Shown: positions 20,861 to 32,800, counted from the stretch's first letter. The stretch: DNA of 64,000 nucleotides from Platycnemis pennipes (GCA_933228895.1 OW121853.1:121354133-121418132), one strand, 5' to 3'. The notes: generated from the sequence alone by a model not told the origin. Numbers and translations are program-made.

Positions 20861-21360
20861 TTACTTTCTCTCATTATTCTTTCACACCTCCATTTATGTA
20901 TGTCCATCCATTCGGACCAGACTATCCTACTGACGATTCATTGCCGTTTTTTTTAATGACGCTTATTACACCGTCATTAACGTTACAATAATCGATACTG
21001 CGGATATTCGCGAGGATAGGTACTACTGTAATGATGAGGGTGAAATAGAAAAATTGCCATTCAAACATTGCTAAGAGAAATAATGAATTAAAAATGTAGA
21101 AACCAGATTCATCTGCTTAGCCTGCTCTCAAAGTTTATGTATGACCTTTAATAACATGCCTTTCAAACAAGTAAAAAATTATCTCCGTCATCAAGCAAAG
21201 CTAACAATGAATTTAAAGCGAATTTATTCAATACAGTGAATATAATAATAGTACACAGTGAATTTATTCAATTTTAAATCTCAATTACGTAATTACTATA
21301 ATTCGATTGTACCTCTCCAATAGAATTTTAAGTCAACGATGGAGAATAAACAGAACGACA
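20861..21360. other. No feature recognised
   Basis: AT-rich DNA without ORFs or repeat matches. Confidence 0.45.
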
Positions 21361-21480
21361 GCTGATTCATGACCACCTCATTTCAAACCTGAAGACGCTG
21401 GCTGCAACGTTAGCGAAATTGTTATCGCCATAATATGGACACGCGGGGAAGGAACTCCGGAAGAAACAATATGTCACGAA
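21361..21480 (+). mobile_element. Possible Penelope-like terminus with hammerhead-like motif
   Basis: CCTGAAGACGCTGGCTGCAA then CGTTAGCGAAATTG contains a CUGANGA-type CTGAAGA, a stem GCTGGC / GTTAGC (two G-U pairs) around TGCAAC, and GAAA. Pairing at stem I is not evident and one extra base separates core and stem. The link to Penelope-like elements is by analogy with the other motifs in the window. Confidence 0.35.
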
Positions 21481-22108
21481 ATATGCTAAAATACATCTTA
21501 AGATTGAAGGGCATCTGGAAGTGGATAGAAAAGTTGGTCATCATGGACGCAGAGGAAATTGAAATTATTACTGATTGGGTCAGGATAACAGAATGAGTTC
21601 AAGAGTTAAGAAGACAGTACAGCATTTCCAGACGAAAAGAGTGAAAGTGTGGACCCAAAACTAAAGCTACTCAAAGATGCGAAACAGGCAAGGGGAGACA
21701 GAATAATGAGATTCTGAGAAAAAAAGAGTTCAACGAGACTACCAACGAGATAGGAAATCAAATTTTCATGTTCTTCACGGTTCAAAGTTGGCTGGATTAG
21801 AAAAATAAAATAAGGACTGAAAATGGTGGAAGGGATAATGTAGTGTGTGGGCTTAATTTAGAGAAGGGAGGTGTTTGGGAAAGGGCGCAAGAAGATGGGA
21901 TTCAGAAAACACTGGAGGGGAAAACGAGGGTGGAGGCTGAGGAATGGAAGACGCAGATGAGGGAGGGAGATAAGAGGTAGTGGGGGAGAAAGAAACGGCA
22001 GAAATAAGATTTCCCGATGCTTGAAGGTTCAGTCGTCGCGACCTCAGCGTCGTCCGTAAAGGAAGCTAGAACAATTTGGATGCTGGACACATTAGCCACA
22101 TAGCACTG
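21481..22108. other. No gene recognised; purine-rich
   Basis: 21600-22000 is GA-rich with no convincing ORF. I could not match it to another part of the window. Confidence 0.45.
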
Positions 22109-22577
22109 CTGTTATGTCCCGGACGGGCGCATGGATCTTGATAGAACTTTGTTATTCTAAATTTCACTTTCCCATAAGATATTTGTGTACTGTTAATGGG
22201 CGTCGCTTAGAATTGCTAACAGCCAATGCCTCGAGAGTATGGTTTCACTTTCGACTTCACACTTCCCCTTCTTTCCTTCCCCTTGACCGAAAAACATCCT
22301 CCTTTTGCCTTCTATATAATGGCGTGCACGGTGGATTTTGGAGATTGGTGAATCGGTTGTCGTCAGAATGTACTCCATCATTGCAGTCCGGACCGTTGCG
22401 TCCGTGGTCTAAGCCGCGCCATCCACCCGAACTGAACGCTCATTCTCTCCTATCCTCCCGAGCTAGAGGTAACGTGAGGTAACTCTCTTTTGGCTATTCG
22501 AGAGGCTATTGGTTTACACTTGATTCCGAATAAATTCTGTCTTTAGCACGAACCTTATGCTTTATTACTTGTTCCCG
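22109..22577 (+). mobile_element. Possible solo LTR
   Basis: It begins TGTTATGTCCCGGACGGGCG, a start seen in Ty3/gypsy-type LTRs. Near the 3' end AATAAATTCTGTCTTTAGCA supplies a polyadenylation signal, followed about 50 bp later by CTTGTTCCCGACACCA. No matching 5-bp duplication, no second LTR and no internal coding region were found, so the ends are approximate and the call is tentative. Confidence 0.35.
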
Positions 22578-23036
22578 ACACCAAGGGCAAGGACTCACAA
22601 TTATTTTGGAAGGTTCGAGCCCCCGCGTGGCCGATACATAACGCTGTCACGTATTTACACGATACTAACACGTGTCACTGTCACGCCAAGGATAGGCACT
22701 TCAAAATAAGGATTTTTAGGGAAGCCCTGAAAATAAGAAAACACCCCAGGAATTTTAAGAGAGACCAAGGACAAGCGATCAGCAGTTCCTGGCTCCCGGT
22801 TATAGACAAAATTAAAGAAAGAACAATTCAAAATTTTCCACAACTTCCTTCTCCTCCCCCCCTTCTTCCCATTCCCCCCCCCTTCCCCCCCATGAGCATA
22901 TAAATTGATGCATAACGCTCTGGTCACTCATTAGCGCTGAGGAGGTCTCCGGCAAAGGAGAAGTGACGTCGGCCACTTTTTAACTAAAAACGCGGATAAC
23001 CCCAAAAACAGTTATTAGTCACTGTCACGTATTGAT
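22578..23036. other. No feature recognised
   Basis: It contains a GGTTCGAGCCC box B-like string near 22612 and a C-rich tract at 22855-22890. Neither is enough for a call. Confidence 0.4.
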
Positions 23037-23130
23037 CATTTTCATCATCATCATCATCATCTGGTGTTCTGCCTGCTGGCAGGTCACTCACACTACTGAT
23101 GTCTCCATCCGCTTCTGTCATCCACCATCT
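23037..23130 (-). repeat. Unknown dispersed repeat fragment, partner of 20655-20860
   Basis: A CATCATCATCATCATCATC microsatellite followed by TGGTGTTCTGCCTGCTGGCA and GTCTCCATCCGCTTCTGTC. Confidence 0.5.
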
Positions 23131-23214
23131 GATATCATGGTTCCTTATATTGCATTACTCAATAATACTCAATGAATATTCAATGAATATTGAATTACTC
23201 AATAACCAAAGGGA

Positions 23215-23712
23215 AACGTCCCATTACTTAAGCCAAATTTAAATATTTTCAAACGATCATTTCTATACATGGGCCCAAAGGTTTATAATTTTTTACCCGA
23301 GAACATAAAAAATGTAAAACATAGTAAAAAAAATGTAATTTAGCTAAGTCATGGATACTGGCAAATGAAAATGTTGTAAGATTCTTTTGATGTCATCAGA
23401 TTTTGTTTTTCTCCTTGTAAAAAAATATTTAAAAAATACTCGTTCTTTTGTAGTTATATTCATGCTAGTAAATATTCAGATGTAAATGGCATTTATTGTT
23501 TATTGTAACTTTTTTATGAAACTTTCACTTTTTACTATCCCTTTTGTATGAAATAATAGAAACGTTAGCGATGAATTATACAATTATGAATGTTGCTTTA
23601 GCAAAGGTTCTCCTTTGAGGCAACCCAGCTTTCTTATTTTCTTATTGCAATAAATTCAGCATTTTGTATTGCTTTTGTTGAAAGCAATAAAATTTACTTT
23701 ATTTTACTTTAC
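23215..23712 (+). mobile_element. CR1-like LINE, C-terminus and 3' UTR
   Basis: 23225-23340 encodes FLYMGPKVYNFLPENIKNVK followed by HSKK. This is the conserved C-terminal motif (MGPK.YN.LP..I) of CR1-type LINEs. An AT-rich 3' UTR follows and ends in an AATAAAATTTACTTTATTTT-like repeated tail. Only the extreme C-terminus is present. It is not families A, B or that at 5889-7190. Confidence 0.75.
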
Positions 23713-23989
23713 TTCCTAGGTACGACCGATAGCATAAACGATTCACGGGATGCGAAACCTGATATTCCTATGACATGCTGTTACTCGCAATTTTCCAAGT
23801 ACATACAAGCAGAATATCATCCTCAAAGAGCGAGTTTGAATGCTGTGGTACGTATTTACGTTTCTAAATTACGTGATGCAACTTTGTTCTCACTCATACT
23901 TTGAATTTAGACAGCATTTTAATTCAAATAATTCACAGAAAATTGGCAAGAGAGTAAAGATATCCTAATGAGGACAATATCTCTGCTAC

Positions 23990-24110
23990 ATCTACATCTA
24001 CACGATACCCTGCAAGCCACTGCGAGGGTGTGTGGCAGGGGGTGAAGATCACCAAGCATGCACTACTAACAGGCAAACAAGCAACTATAGTGTCTCATGC
24101 AACGATAGGA
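23990..24110 (-). mobile_element. LINE family B 3' tail
   Basis: Antisense CTACATCTACATCTACACGA, TACCCTGCAAGCCACTGCGA, GGGGGTGAAGATCACC and GCAACTATAGTGTCTCATGC. It shows the intact order around the site where the Penelope-like element inserted in the copy at 19108-19960. Confidence 0.85.
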
Positions 24111-24742
24111 AATGGTTACAACAAAATAATCAAATGAATATATTCCCATGTACCTACATAGGAAAAGAGGTCATAACCATTTTTTGGTGAAAAACATTCC
24201 GACGGTATGAATCCAATGTCTCTTCGGCAGTCGCCTTAATTAGGTTTTCTGATGCTCCTGTTGCTACGGCTATATTTTTTCATCCAACCGGAACTTAGTC
24301 CTTGGAAAAATAGCCATTAATTAAAATATACAAAAACATATTCAAATGAATATTATCCATGCCATGGATAATAATCATTTGAAAATTATAGTTTTTAATT
24401 AATTAGCTGAACTTTATTTACAAAACCATCTGGATAAAACAAACGCTAGCAACTTATTGGGAAATAATAATCGGGATAACTACTTACTGGGAAATTGCTG
24501 GTACCCCCATTTCACCCTGAATACCTATGAATGGATTATACTCCCTATTAGAACTCATGATACCTACGTAAAACTATTCTCTTGTCAGAAAATGAACAGG
24601 AAACTTTCACAAATATACCATATTTTTCTACACTTGAAAATTAACCAAGATTTTTTAAACGCACAACTTAAAACAGCTCTGAAAGGTAAAGCTATCATCT
24701 CAATCTAAATTCCACAATCAGGCGTTTAAACATGAATGAAGT
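24111..24742. other. No gene recognised; contains a long imperfect hairpin
   Basis: 24313-24410 can fold into imperfect arms of about 45 nt. The inner part is TTCAAATGAATATTATCCAT at 24341-24360, with its complement at 24363-24383 and one mismatch. The 83-aa ORF at 24457-24708 has no recognisable motif. Confidence 0.5.
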
Positions 24743-25250
24743 ATGATTAAAATCGTATCTACAAGTTTCCCAAAAACTTCTGCCCAACTACTCTCCCGTA
24801 GTTGTAATCGTTTTAGGAAGCGTTTCGCAGGTTTCCTCCCTCTTCGCCAATATTATTTGGTTTCCTTTAATTTCCAAGTTGATGGGATCTCAAATCTCCC
24901 CTCGGCATTATCTTCCCACCGCACTTCCCCTGGGCCCACATCCCCCGCCTCCAACGTGAAGTCTACCCACTCCCCAATAAGGAGATACCCGCCCCAAGCA
25001 ACACAAACAGGAGCAAGCAGATCCCTTCGCCCACGGGAAGACTTGGCAAAGTTTGAACCCTCCGCTCGCCTTTCCCGGCGAGATCTTCGGAAACATAAGG
25101 GCCAGGGTGGGCGGGGGTTCAGTTCGGAGAGAGTGGCAGGACTGTGCATGAAATGTATAGGGATCTCTTGTGCCTTTGTCTTTCGAACTACTGCGTGCGT
25201 GACAACTGTCGCCAACTTCCAAGACTCCATAGTCTTCCTTACCTAACCTT
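24743..25250. other. GC-richer stretch with an unsupported 167-aa ORF
   Basis: The plus-strand ORF (24743-25246) starts MIKIVSTSFPKTSAQLLSRS and is Ser/Pro/Arg-rich without domain, signal or repeat. Opposing ORFs of 115 and 125 aa overlap it on the minus strand, which is typical of a stop-poor GC-rich stretch. I do not recognise a product. Confidence 0.3.
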
Positions 25251-25644
25251 CGCAATAGTGAGAATCTGCGAACATATGTAACTGAGTAACGCTTTCACTC
25301 TCAGTTCGACATGGAAATCGGAGAGCGCACATTTCACCGTATTCAAAGTAGGTTAAGATGCTAGCTATTCCGAGGAATAAATTCATATTTCAAATAAGGA
25401 ACACCATCAAAAACAGAAGATAAAAACAGAGCAAGAAGAGGCAAGTGCCAGCTGCATTAAGGGGATAAATTAACGACGATAAGTAAATGCAGCAATTTCA
25501 CTCCTCTTTGAACACTAAGACCGAATCGTAGATTAAAAGAGTGGACTCCGAGTCACTACTAATGTAACTGAAACCTAAGATACTTAAGCGAAAAAATTTA
25601 GGGTTGGATTCGATAAGTAATTGCTCTCATGGACTATTTTGAAA
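25251..25644. other. No feature recognised
   Basis: AT-rich DNA with no ORF or repeat match. Confidence 0.45.
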
Positions 25645-25975
25645 CTATTAAATAGTTGACAGGTGTTGTTAAGCAGAGATATTTTTAGTTCTAAATCAGC
25701 AAGCTCATTATTACGAGAGAACAAAATAGGCAGCATAACAAAGGAATAGATAGGGTAAATATTTTCGAGTAGCCTGTAGTGCATGATGCATGTATTAATC
25801 CCTTTATTACTATGTAGATACTAACCATCTAGTTGCATGATACCCTATTATGTAGCATGTTTCCATTTAGTAGCCTGTTTTCATGTCAATAGTGCATGCT
25901 TGGCTATCTTCACCCCCTGTCACACACCCTTGCGGTGGCTTGCAGGGTATCGCGTAGATGTAGATGTATTAATAT
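25645..25975 (+). mobile_element. LINE family B, ORF end and 3' UTR
   Basis: CGAGAGAACAAAATAGGCAG is the decayed end of the ORF, corresponding to TIREQNRQ in the 19108-19960 copy. Then come GTGCATGATGCATGTATTAA, CATCTAGTTGCATGATACCC, and the family end GCGGTGGCTTGCAGGGTATC followed by GTAGATGTAGATG. The frame is broken. Confidence 0.8.
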
Positions 25976-27509
25976 TTTCGTTCCGTATGCCCGCGAAAAC
26001 TACCCATTGTGAACAAGACAGATGGACATCTTTATCACTAATACAATCGGGACTGAGTACCTCCGAAGGAAAAATACTAATAGCAATTTTTTCATCCTAA
26101 GAGTTTAGTGCGAACTTTTCAGTTAAAATGAGGTTATGCCTGTTCCAAGATATCGTTTTAACCACCAAACTGAACCCTAAATATACCATTAGCACTATTA
26201 TGATCAGACATGAAAAATTGATAAAACGACCAATTGCCAATCTTAATTTCTTCTCACAGTACCTACTCCAACCATAACTTTGTTAGCCTCATAACTTGGC
26301 ACATATAGGACGAAGGATCTCAAAATCAAGATAAAAGCGCGAATATATGTTGCTGTTCCTCGTATGAGCAAGCTCAGAAATTCAACTGAAAATTGATAGT
26401 TTATGTCGCAAACAAATCCGTTACTACTTAACTAGGACCTAAGATACAGTGGCGTTGGAAGCACTCCCCTCAATGGCTGTTTGGAAGCCCTTCGAGGAAG
26501 AATTGGGAACTACGGGGGCGGCGATGGAGAGGTTTCAGATATTTCCGATTGAGGCTTGAGAAAGGGATGTTTTGGAGGGACCCAGTTGGGGAAAGGGGGT
26601 GTGAAGGCAGAACGAGATGAAGGTGGAAGACTAAGGGAGGAGAGAGAAAAGGATTCTTTCGAGATCTATTCCCTTTTCTTCCCTCCCTCTCCCTTTTGAG
26701 AAGTCCAGAGTGAAAAAGGTGCTGGCGGATGGGAAACAGGAGAGGATTGGGAGGGGGAGGGGAAAAAGGAATGTGGGAGACGAGATAGGGTTAGGGGAAC
26801 GCGAGGGAAGTAAGAGGGAATCCGTCAGGGGCAAGGGAGTCTCAGGGGTTCAACTCTGTTGTATTGGAGGGCAGGATATCGGTCGAAGAAGATGGGGAAA
26901 CAAGTTGGTAGGATCTTTTGCAGTCCCAAGACGAGGACCCATCGTTGAGGATATTCGAAACCTACGCCTTACCGTGAGTGCTCACTACATAACGTCTATT
27001 TAATAGAATGCGCAAAAAACATTGGCAGTATAGGTGTGCATTCATTAAAGTAGGAATTAGAAGGGCTACTACAAGCGTTACTAAAGTGATCGGAACAGTA
27101 CGTTAATGACAATAACCATGAAAAAGGCGAAGGAAAAAACACACGAGTAACGGCAAATGGGACATTAAAAAAGCTATTAAATTATGTTAGTTAATTCTAT
27201 GTCGAGGCAATTTATAATTTTCCAATCTTAAGAGCTAAAATAAGAGTCAAAATTTCTACTGAATTATAATGGCTAAAAATTCAATCGGAAAGTATAGGAG
27301 GCCTGTGGATTAGAACTGCGGTAAACATATTCCACACGTGTTTGAAGATAGAATGAATCATCTTCAGAGAAAGGAAGTTTCTTTAAAAAAAAATAATATT
27401 CGCATTTTAAGACAGGAAAATGGCTGAAAATTTAGAGGCATCAGAGAGCAAAACTTCTCCATTCTAGCGCAAATATGTTTATTTTTCATTGCGTTAAAAT
27501 AAAAACAAA
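25976..27509. other. No gene recognised; GA-rich tract
   Basis: 26460-26900 is GA-rich low complexity with opposing ORFs. The remainder is AT-rich. I see nothing else. Confidence 0.5.
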
Positions 27510-27695
27510 TTCATCATCATCATGGGCAACAATCCTAGGATATGCTTGACGCAACCCTCCACTTGATTCTTCTATCGGCATACCTCTTCATATTAACGTA
27601 GTTCCTCTCTTTCACGTCCTTCACGACCTGTTCTGCATAACTCATAAGACGCCTGAATGTTCCATTCTTCCCGTTCACTTTTCCCTCGACGACGA
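27510..27695 (-). mobile_element. RTE-type LINE 3' fragment
   Basis: CATCATCATCATGGGCAACA, then ATCCTAGGATATGCTTGACG and TTCATATTAACGTAGTTCCT, is the reverse complement of the RTE end, up to the VEGKVNGKN region (TTCACTTTTCCCTCGACGA). Confidence 0.82.
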
Positions 27696-27716
27696 CGAAA
27701 AATAAATTATATTTTT

Positions 27717-27906
27717 AAAAGGCGCCAAAGGGACCACGGCTTAACTTCCCATCCGACGGACAGAGTACAGAACTTGAAATGCCATCCACTAGGCACTCAA
27801 ATTGGGACCGGTTTTCCACTGAAAAAATCCGCCGCTGCCGGGAACCGAACCCGGGTCCTTGGGATGGGAGGCCAGTACTCTAGCCACCACACCAACCCGA
27901 TCCCCT
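27717..27906 (-). mobile_element. tRNA-derived SINE, 3' truncated
   Basis: The minus strand has the head GGATCGGGTTGGTGTGGTGG, GGGTTCGGTTCCCGGCAGCG (box B region) and GTCGGATGGGAAGTTAAGCC, then stops at GGCGCCTTT. It lies just beyond the 5' end of the RTE fragment. Confidence 0.85.
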
Positions 27907-28777
27907 CATTGTTCATAAATTACATCGTACACTTCACCATACCAAAATTTAGCTCTTTTAAATGCTCCGGATGCATATTTTTTCTTATTTTAATTGGAGG
28001 CCATCTCAAAAATACTTACGAAACATATCACTCCCCAATAAGATTAACTAAAGTAGTCAGCCACTTTCGATTTCCAAGATAGTTTGTAATTAAGAAAATC
28101 GAGGGACAATGAAAGTCGCTCACGGCGAAATCGCATCCCTCTCTAGAACAGCGTCCTCTTTTGTGGTTTCTCTAGCAAGAGAGAGCATTAAAGTTCGCAG
28201 AAGCTCTCGCAGCTCCGGAAAATAGAATCCACTAATATAATGGAGTTAACCGAAAAAAAACACGGAAGGTATTCACTTAAGAGGGAAGGAACCTACAAAT
28301 CCGACAGGACTTTTAACGGATCAATCAAAAGACCTTTTGTCTTCGACCGACAAAAGGGAGTCTGGAGGAAGAGGGAACCTTTGAGCACATGGCCTCAAGT
28401 GGCTCCTCTTAATCGCAACGCTATTAGCAACTCCCTTGAAACTAGATTTCCACTACTGCTGTCCTTGGAAGGGCAATTGTTTTCCGGAGGCTTCTAGAGA
28501 CTTAAAAGCCATTGTTCCTCAGCCTCCCAAGAGCAGCGCGAATAATAGCCAGGGCTACGGCAGACTCGAACTCTGAAGTTCTCTTTTGAGAAATGTTCAT
28601 ACAGGGAGATCTGGAGGGAATGGAAAGGTAATACGAGATTATTAAAAAAAAAAAGAGATCCAGATATCCGAAAATTACTCAGTGATCCATTCACCACAAC
28701 TTCTGTAAATGTGCTGAGACTTTAGTAGTCAGCAATTAATAGTAATTACAGTTTCAAGCTCATATTCTTGATAGCAA
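27907..28777. other. No feature recognised
   Basis: An 85-aa ORF at 28240-28497 has no recognisable motif. No repeats were matched. Confidence 0.45.
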
Positions 28778-28896
28778 AAATTCCACAGAGAAAAAAAACC
28801 ATTCGCCGTGACCGGGACTCGAACCCGGACCCCCCGATTTCCGGCCAGGTGCTCTACCAGTTGAACTACCAAATCGTCCTATTTCTCTGTGGAAAT
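28778..28896 (-). mobile_element. Fold-back element containing a complete tRNA-like sequence
   Basis: The inverted ends are AATTCCACAGAGAAAA (left) and AATTTCCACAGAGAAA (right, minus strand). Between them the minus strand carries TAGTTCAACTGGTAGAGC (box A, 28851-28868) and GGGTTCGAGTCCC (box B, 28815-28827), with a possible anticodon arm CCTGG..TCGGG. The acceptor ends do not pair and no CCA/terminator structure is present, so it is not a normal tRNA gene. It is more likely a SINE-like unit bounded by inverted repeats. The same outer arms occur at 52522-52605. Confidence 0.7.
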
Positions 28897-29604
28897 TATA
28901 GAGCCTTAAAAGAACAAGATGGAAACGGACATATCAATATCACTAGACATATCAATGTCACAAAGCAGGCGAAGTCGTGCGCAAGGCGGCACCGTCCACG
29001 AGGTTAAGGCCAACGTTGAAAGACTAAGGAGCTTACTTGTAACAAAATTCAAAGATCACGTACGTGTAGTAGTGATCTTTGAATTTCATATTCTTGAAAT
29101 GGAAGATGAGCTTGGAAACCGTAATACTTCCTTAAATTCCTTCGGTTTCCACAGCAGCAATTTGTAAAAGTCCATGCATCGGAAATTTTTATTTAAATAA
29201 TTTTTTGGCTATTTATTTGACTGTAATATGATCTACTGGTATAAAGAGTGCTGCGACGTTAAGCTCCCTCGGAGAAAAATGATTGTATTTTTAAAACCAG
29301 GATACTATTTTACTTAAAAATCATGAAACATATTCTACTCGCATACATAGAGAGAAGGGATTGAAGAAGTATAAGCAAAGAGAGAAGACAGCGAATAAAT
29401 GCAACGGCAACGAAATAGACACCCCACCCAATCTCTCACACAATTTGATTCGTAGGGCGAAGTTAGCATCAATACGGTTTTGTGTACTCTCTAACTTAAC
29501 TTCCATAGGAACGAATACAGAAATAAAGGCATATGACGGCACTCTTACACGCCTATAAAGTCAGAAAAATGCCGTAGTGAATCCCATCATAATGTTAATT
29601 CATT
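28897..29604. other. No gene recognised; one hairpin
   Basis: 29045-29086 is a perfect 15-bp inverted repeat (arm AAATTCAAAGATCAC) around a 12-nt loop. The rest is unassigned. Confidence 0.5.
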
Positions 29605-29668
29605 CATCATCATCATCCGTCAACAATCCGAGGATTGGTTTGACGCAGCCCTCCACCTGATTCTTAAT
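29605..29668 (-). mobile_element. RTE-type LINE extreme 3' end
   Basis: CATCATCATCATCCGTCAAC, then AATCCGAGGATTGGTTTGAC and GCAGCCCTCCACCTGATTC, is the antisense end of the RTE family. Confidence 0.78.
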
Positions 29669-30007
29669 TCATCAATGAAAGTTAAACTTGTTCGTAGTCA
29701 CCAATCGTTCCGCATACTGTACTCGGTAGGTGCTACAATAATACCAGCTTTTCGTATTGACAGTGATATGTCTACCTCCTCACTTTCGGTGACTACTAGA
29801 AGAAGGTGATCCACTTAGTTTCGCGAATTCTTCCCTTACCTTGCGTGATAATGGAGATATCAAAATAAAAATGGCCAATGAAAAATATTGGAGATCAATG
29901 GCAAACACGTGTACAAGCCGCCACTAACAGACAAAAATGCTCGAAGATGAGAAGCTGTTTTACCAATTTTAAAAATTTTTAAGGCGGCAGCAAAAGAGAT
30001 TGAAGAG

Positions 30008-30068
30008 ATTCCTGATATCAATGCGGCTTTGTGCTGCCCCAGCACAAAGCCGCATTGATATCAGGAAT
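30008..30068. repeat. Perfect 29-bp-stem palindrome with a 3-nt loop
   Basis: Arm 30008-30036 starts ATTCCTGATATCAATGCGGC, the loop is CCC (30037-30039), and the other arm (30040-30068) is its exact reverse complement. It has no match to any other inverted repeat in the window and no flanking duplication. Confidence 0.95.
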
Positions 30069-30500
30069 AATTACTTCTAAGTACTACGTTTATTCATCAA
30101 ATTATCCACCAAACAAAGCGTGATGAAAATCCTCTTTAATTTAAAATTCCGGAAATAAATTACCTGCCATTCCATACGGTCGGGAACTAAATGAGTAAGT
30201 ACATGAATCAAGTATGATAGGATGAATAGGGTTGGTATTTGGGATAAATTTGGAGAAAAGGCATATTTCAACCAAATGCCGACATTGTAAATTCTCATTC
30301 TAGATTAAATGCCTTGAGATTAGAAACTTATTTTGCCTAAACTTTCAATCTCGATTATTTCAGCTATGAACGAAGAAAAATGAAGCCTATCATTTGAGTA
30401 AAATGGAATATTTTATGCAACGGCGATCACAAAAATTATAGCAGCGCCACCTAAAAGCGAGAAATTAAATTTAACCACCAAGCAAGAATGTTACGGCATC
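30069..30500. other. No feature recognised
   Basis: AT-rich DNA with a 73-aa ORF only. Confidence 0.45.
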
Positions 30501-30920
30501 CCCTTAGTTGCTCCTACAAAATCTTTCGCCGATTCATCTTTACTTAAATTTGGGAAGGGGACAAATAACTTTCCCTCGGGGAGAGGAGACCAACTTCCTC
30601 CTTCACTCACAAAACTTTCCGCCTATCGGTGGAGAGGAACTGCTCCTTCCAGCCCGAAGAATGAAATACGCAGGTTCTTACCGCGGCAGCCTCCCCCCCC
30701 CCCCCCCCCCCCCCCCATCCTTATCTCGGCGAGCTGAAGCTTCGAGCGACGGAGAGCGCTGGAAAACATGCAAAGCGAAACACAAGCAGAGATGGGAGGA
30801 GAAGAGATGTGAGGGTGGAAAAGATTGCGAGGATACGGGAAGGGTTGCCCTGGGTGAAGAGTGGAATGGAGGCGATTCATTAGCGAGAAGAATCTTCCGG
30901 ACAGCGTCCGTGATTTAGCA
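30501..30920. other. Unsupported ORF region with a 24-C homopolymer
   Basis: A run of 24 C lies at 30693-30716. The 136-aa plus ORF (30508-30918) reads straight through it as poly-Pro and has no domain. The run is a slippage and sequencing hot spot, so the frame across it is unreliable. Confidence 0.5.
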
Positions 30921-32239
30921 TTAATAGTATCGATTTAGCACCAAGGAGAAAAACAAAAGTTCCCATGCCCTATTACAAAAAAAAAGTGACCGATGTATTT
31001 TTAACTAGCAAAAAAATCAAATTACACGATGTACGAAATCGCACGTGGATGAGAACACAGATTTTAAGGTTTTCACGGTTTTCAATCCAATAATGGGGAA
31101 TCCAATTTAATATGGAACCTATAACGTGAAGTGACGTCAAAAGGCGTTTTAAAACACGTGACTTTGGTCAATTTCCGGGAACATTTTAAATTCATTTAAT
31201 AATCTTTGTGGTGGGCGTAGAAAAAGTTGGCTTGTATATTTAAATTGGTGAGAAAATTTTGCATCAAGTACATCATTAATCTTCGAGAAACAAATTTCAT
31301 GCATATTCCTCATTTCCATCCACGAAATTATTTTCATGGAATGTCAATGAGTTGATTAGAAGCAATTAGCCCTGGCCTCCCTCCAGCCAATTCCATGATG
31401 ACTAAGGTTAGAGACCGGCATCGTCACATCACCCAATCCTCTTGAATATCATTTGTGCACACCCATTTATGCGTATGAAATGCAACGAAGTGCCAAGATT
31501 TAATTTCATCTTTCTCGATGCTATGATTAGGGCAACATCAGAAAATGATTACTATCAGCAAAAACTAATTTTACGTTTACTTGAAAGAACTTTGAATTCA
31601 GTGTAACTCTTCCGCTAGAGTTGTCCCTGTAATACTAACTAGCCGCAGAACTAAATGATGCGCCAATTATACCCATTCTCTGAAAACCCAAATTCAAATT
31701 CTCGATTCTCTTTTTAATCGTTAGGCCGTCTGACATCACATCTTGGGGGCCATCTATACATTACATAACGTAAACTTGCAATTTTTTCCTCCCTCCCCTC
31801 TCTAACGCCCTGTAGCATTCTCTAGCACCTCCACAAATTACTTTGCACAGCCAATCAACCCTCTACCCTCTCTTTACTGTGGATGATAAAACTAACAGTA
31901 TTTATGAGTAAATACTGTTGGTTTGACCTTGAGTAATTTTTAATCTTATTATTTATGCAAAAAAATAATTTGAGTGTCATCGCTAAAATTTGAAGAAGAA
32001 ATTAATTTTCTAGCCTCTATGCATTTTTGTGGGTGTTTTCCTGCATTGGGTTTTTTTTCCGTGATGGACATCAGATATCCTCACGTTTTTTCCCACAACT
32101 GTACATTTATTTTACACATACCTTTAATTCTATCATTTGCATCTTGTTGATTTTATATGCAGTTTTCCCAATCGAAACCTTATATTCATATTTTTAAATT
32201 CTATAACAATATTAATTTTTTTTCATTGTCTTATTATCT
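30921..32239. other. No feature recognised
   Basis: AT-rich DNA. 31950-32239 may already belong to the LINE 3' UTR that ends at 32425, but has no recognisable coding. Confidence 0.45.
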
Positions 32240-32425
32240 TACTTATTTTTTCCTCATTGTAATTTAAATTATTTTTGTCTTGTAATTCTATATATTTTTT
32301 TAGTATTAAGAACAACGTTTATATGCATATATATGCTATATTTCATGCATTGACGAGAGGTTAGATGGAAGAGGGGACTTTTAGTCTCAATCTCGCCCCA
32401 ATAAAGACGCTTATCTATCTATGCA
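32240..32425 (+). mobile_element. LINE-like 3' end with CTAT tail
   Basis: TTAGTCTCAATCTCGCCCCA is followed by AATAAAGACGCTTATCTATC and a short CTAT repeat. An AATAAA next to a short tandem tail is typical of CR1/Jockey-type LINE ends. No coding remnant was recognised. Confidence 0.5.
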
Positions 32426-32800
32426 TAGTAACTTGAGTTGCATCTAGAGATAAAACATCCGTTTACGCGGATAATAATTTTATCTTGAGGTTTTATTACA
32501 TACCTACTTGTAAGAGTCAAATTGTCGTAAGGCCATATGCTTACGGATATGATCATCCGTTTTGACATACCATTTCGTTGCAATTGATTTCAATTCATTA
32601 GCGTTACATGGACGCGTATCGTATTCGTTGTTACAGAAAAGCGGTTTTCTTTAACTGAAGCTCAACTTTCTTCGCCGTAAGACCAAGAGACGCAATTTTG
32701 GGTACCAACCGTCAATAACCCTATGGTTTCCCTACTCTCGAGCTCTTCCTTCAAAGTTCTTTTCAAATTCTCTCACGGAACTTTATCGGTATCATGGCAC
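32426..32800. other. No feature recognised
   Basis: No ORF or repeat match. Confidence 0.4.

Noticed and set aside
24743..25246. 167-aa ORF as a possible host gene
   Set aside because: Two overlapping minus-strand ORFs of similar length, no motif, no splice or promoter support.
28802..28875. Functional tRNA gene on the minus strand
   Set aside because: Box A and B are good, but the acceptor stem does not pair, and the unit is enclosed by the inverted repeats of a mobile element.
30501..30920. 136-aa ORF with a poly-Pro run
   Set aside because: The poly-Pro comes from a 24-C homopolymer and there is no other protein signal.
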